From positions 1 through 5,336 of the forward strand of contig CALKTZ010001127.1 in the NCBI GenBank assembly GCA_937997355.1: 5,336 bases of DNA. Reading direction: 5' to 3'. Below, piece after piece: positions 4,989-5,336 of this stretch. A model generated the notes under the pieces. That model saw nothing but the letters and a program-made list of their open reading frames with translations, was not told where the DNA came from and did no database searches. This DNA is from an uncultured Planctomycetales bacterium. GTDB taxonomy: Bacteria > Planctomycetota > Planctomycetia > Isosphaerales > Isosphaeraceae. Position 1 is the first letter of the stretch; each line of letters begins with the position of its first letter. The position numbers and the translations under genes were made by a program.

Positions 4989-5336
4989 ATGGTTTCTGCT
5001 TCCTCGATGGGCCGACGGGCCATCCTGGGCCTCGTCTCCCTGGCGGCGATCGCCGCCGCCCCCCGGCCCATTCATGCCGATGTGACGCTGCCGGCGCTCT
5101 TCGGCGACCACATGGTCTTGCAGCGCGACCAGAAAGACAAGGTGTGGGGCTGGGCCGAGCCCGGCGAAGAGATCAAGGTGTCGATCCACGGCCAGACCAA
5201 GGCGACCAAGGCCGGGGCCGACGGGTCGTGGAGCGTGATGCTCGACCCCCTCCCGGCCGGCGGTCCGCACGAGTTGAAGGTTGAAGGGAAGAACGCCGTC
5301 ACGTTCAAGGACGTGCTGGTGGGGGAGGTCTGGATC
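4989..5336 (+). CDS. Sialate O-acetylesterase-like secreted protein (N-terminal part, cut by window end)
   Basis: The first 116 residues of a probable sialate O-acetylesterase-type (SASA family, SGNH-fold) protein; the frame is still open at the right edge. Members of this family remove O-acetyl groups from sugars, for example 9-O-acetyl sialic acid, though environmental relatives may act on other acetylated glycans. Residues 1 to about 30 are an export signal: MGRRAIL at 7-13, a hydrophobic stretch, then an A/P-rich end before DVTLP. The RR-x-I-L pattern allows Tat as well as Sec export. The mature start shows the family pattern ALFGDHMVLQRDQ (36-48), then VWGWAEPGEEIKV (52-64). A beta-sandwich segment follows, with DGSWSVML (78-85). 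The window ends at LVGEVWI (110-116), just before the expected C-S-G-Q-S-N-M nucleophile motif, so catalytic residues cannot be checked. AGAAGG at 4976-4981 is 7 bases before ATG 4989. The two hairpins upstream suggest separate transcription from the DUF2207 operon. Confidence 0.85.
   Translation, partial: MVSASSMGRRAILGLVSLAAIAAAPRPIHADVTLPALFGDHMVLQRDQKDKVWGWAEPGEEIKVSIHGQTKATKAGADGSWSVMLDPLPAGGPHELKVEGKNAVTFKDVLVGEVWI

Noticed and set aside
2912..5071. A 719-residue open frame on the minus strand across the DUF2207 gene
   Set aside because: It is antisense to a recognisable protein and low in complexity (Asp/Glu/Gly/Ala/Arg-rich). It results from high GC at third codon positions opposite a real gene.

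Overview
The window is GC-rich, with GC-ending codons in all four genes, and reads like a chromosomal segment from a planctomycete. Isosphaeraceae-type lineages are the best guess. The case rests on gene content: a Tat-exported Gfo/Idh/MocA oxidoreductase of the expanded planctomycete type, a sialate O-acetylesterase-like secreted hydrolase, and a LemA/DUF2207 envelope pair. No rRNA, tRNA, CRISPR array or transposase gene is visible. All four genes are on the + strand.

Layout. Bases 1-163 are a leader with a weak promoter-like site. Bases 164-1744 hold a Tat-signal Gfo/Idh/MocA oxidoreductase. Its last family-like residues lie in another frame and stop at 1641, so the 3' end looks frameshifted, and the current frame runs on to 1744. 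A hairpin at 1668-1703 is probably the original terminator. Bases 1733-2125 form a gene-free, MITE-like fold-back element: 22-bp perfect terminal inverted repeats, a 7-of-8-base flanking direct repeat, and two divergent copies of a hairpin-box repeat in opposite orientation inside. Bases 2126-2504 are non-coding, with one strong dispersed-type hairpin. Bases 2505-3089 (LemA family) and 3089-4846 (DUF2207 membrane protein) form an overlapping two-gene operon. Bases 4847-4988 carry two hairpins whose loops are complementary to each other. From 4989 a sialate O-acetylesterase-like gene runs off the right edge.

How the genes relate. The first and last genes encode exported proteins that would fit carbohydrate or glycan processing in the periplasm or envelope. 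The middle pair is a widespread envelope module of unknown function. Nothing in the sequence ties the three units into one pathway. The least ordinary part is 1585-2130, where a frameshifted gene end, a stranded terminator and a non-autonomous mobile-element-like repeat adjoin.
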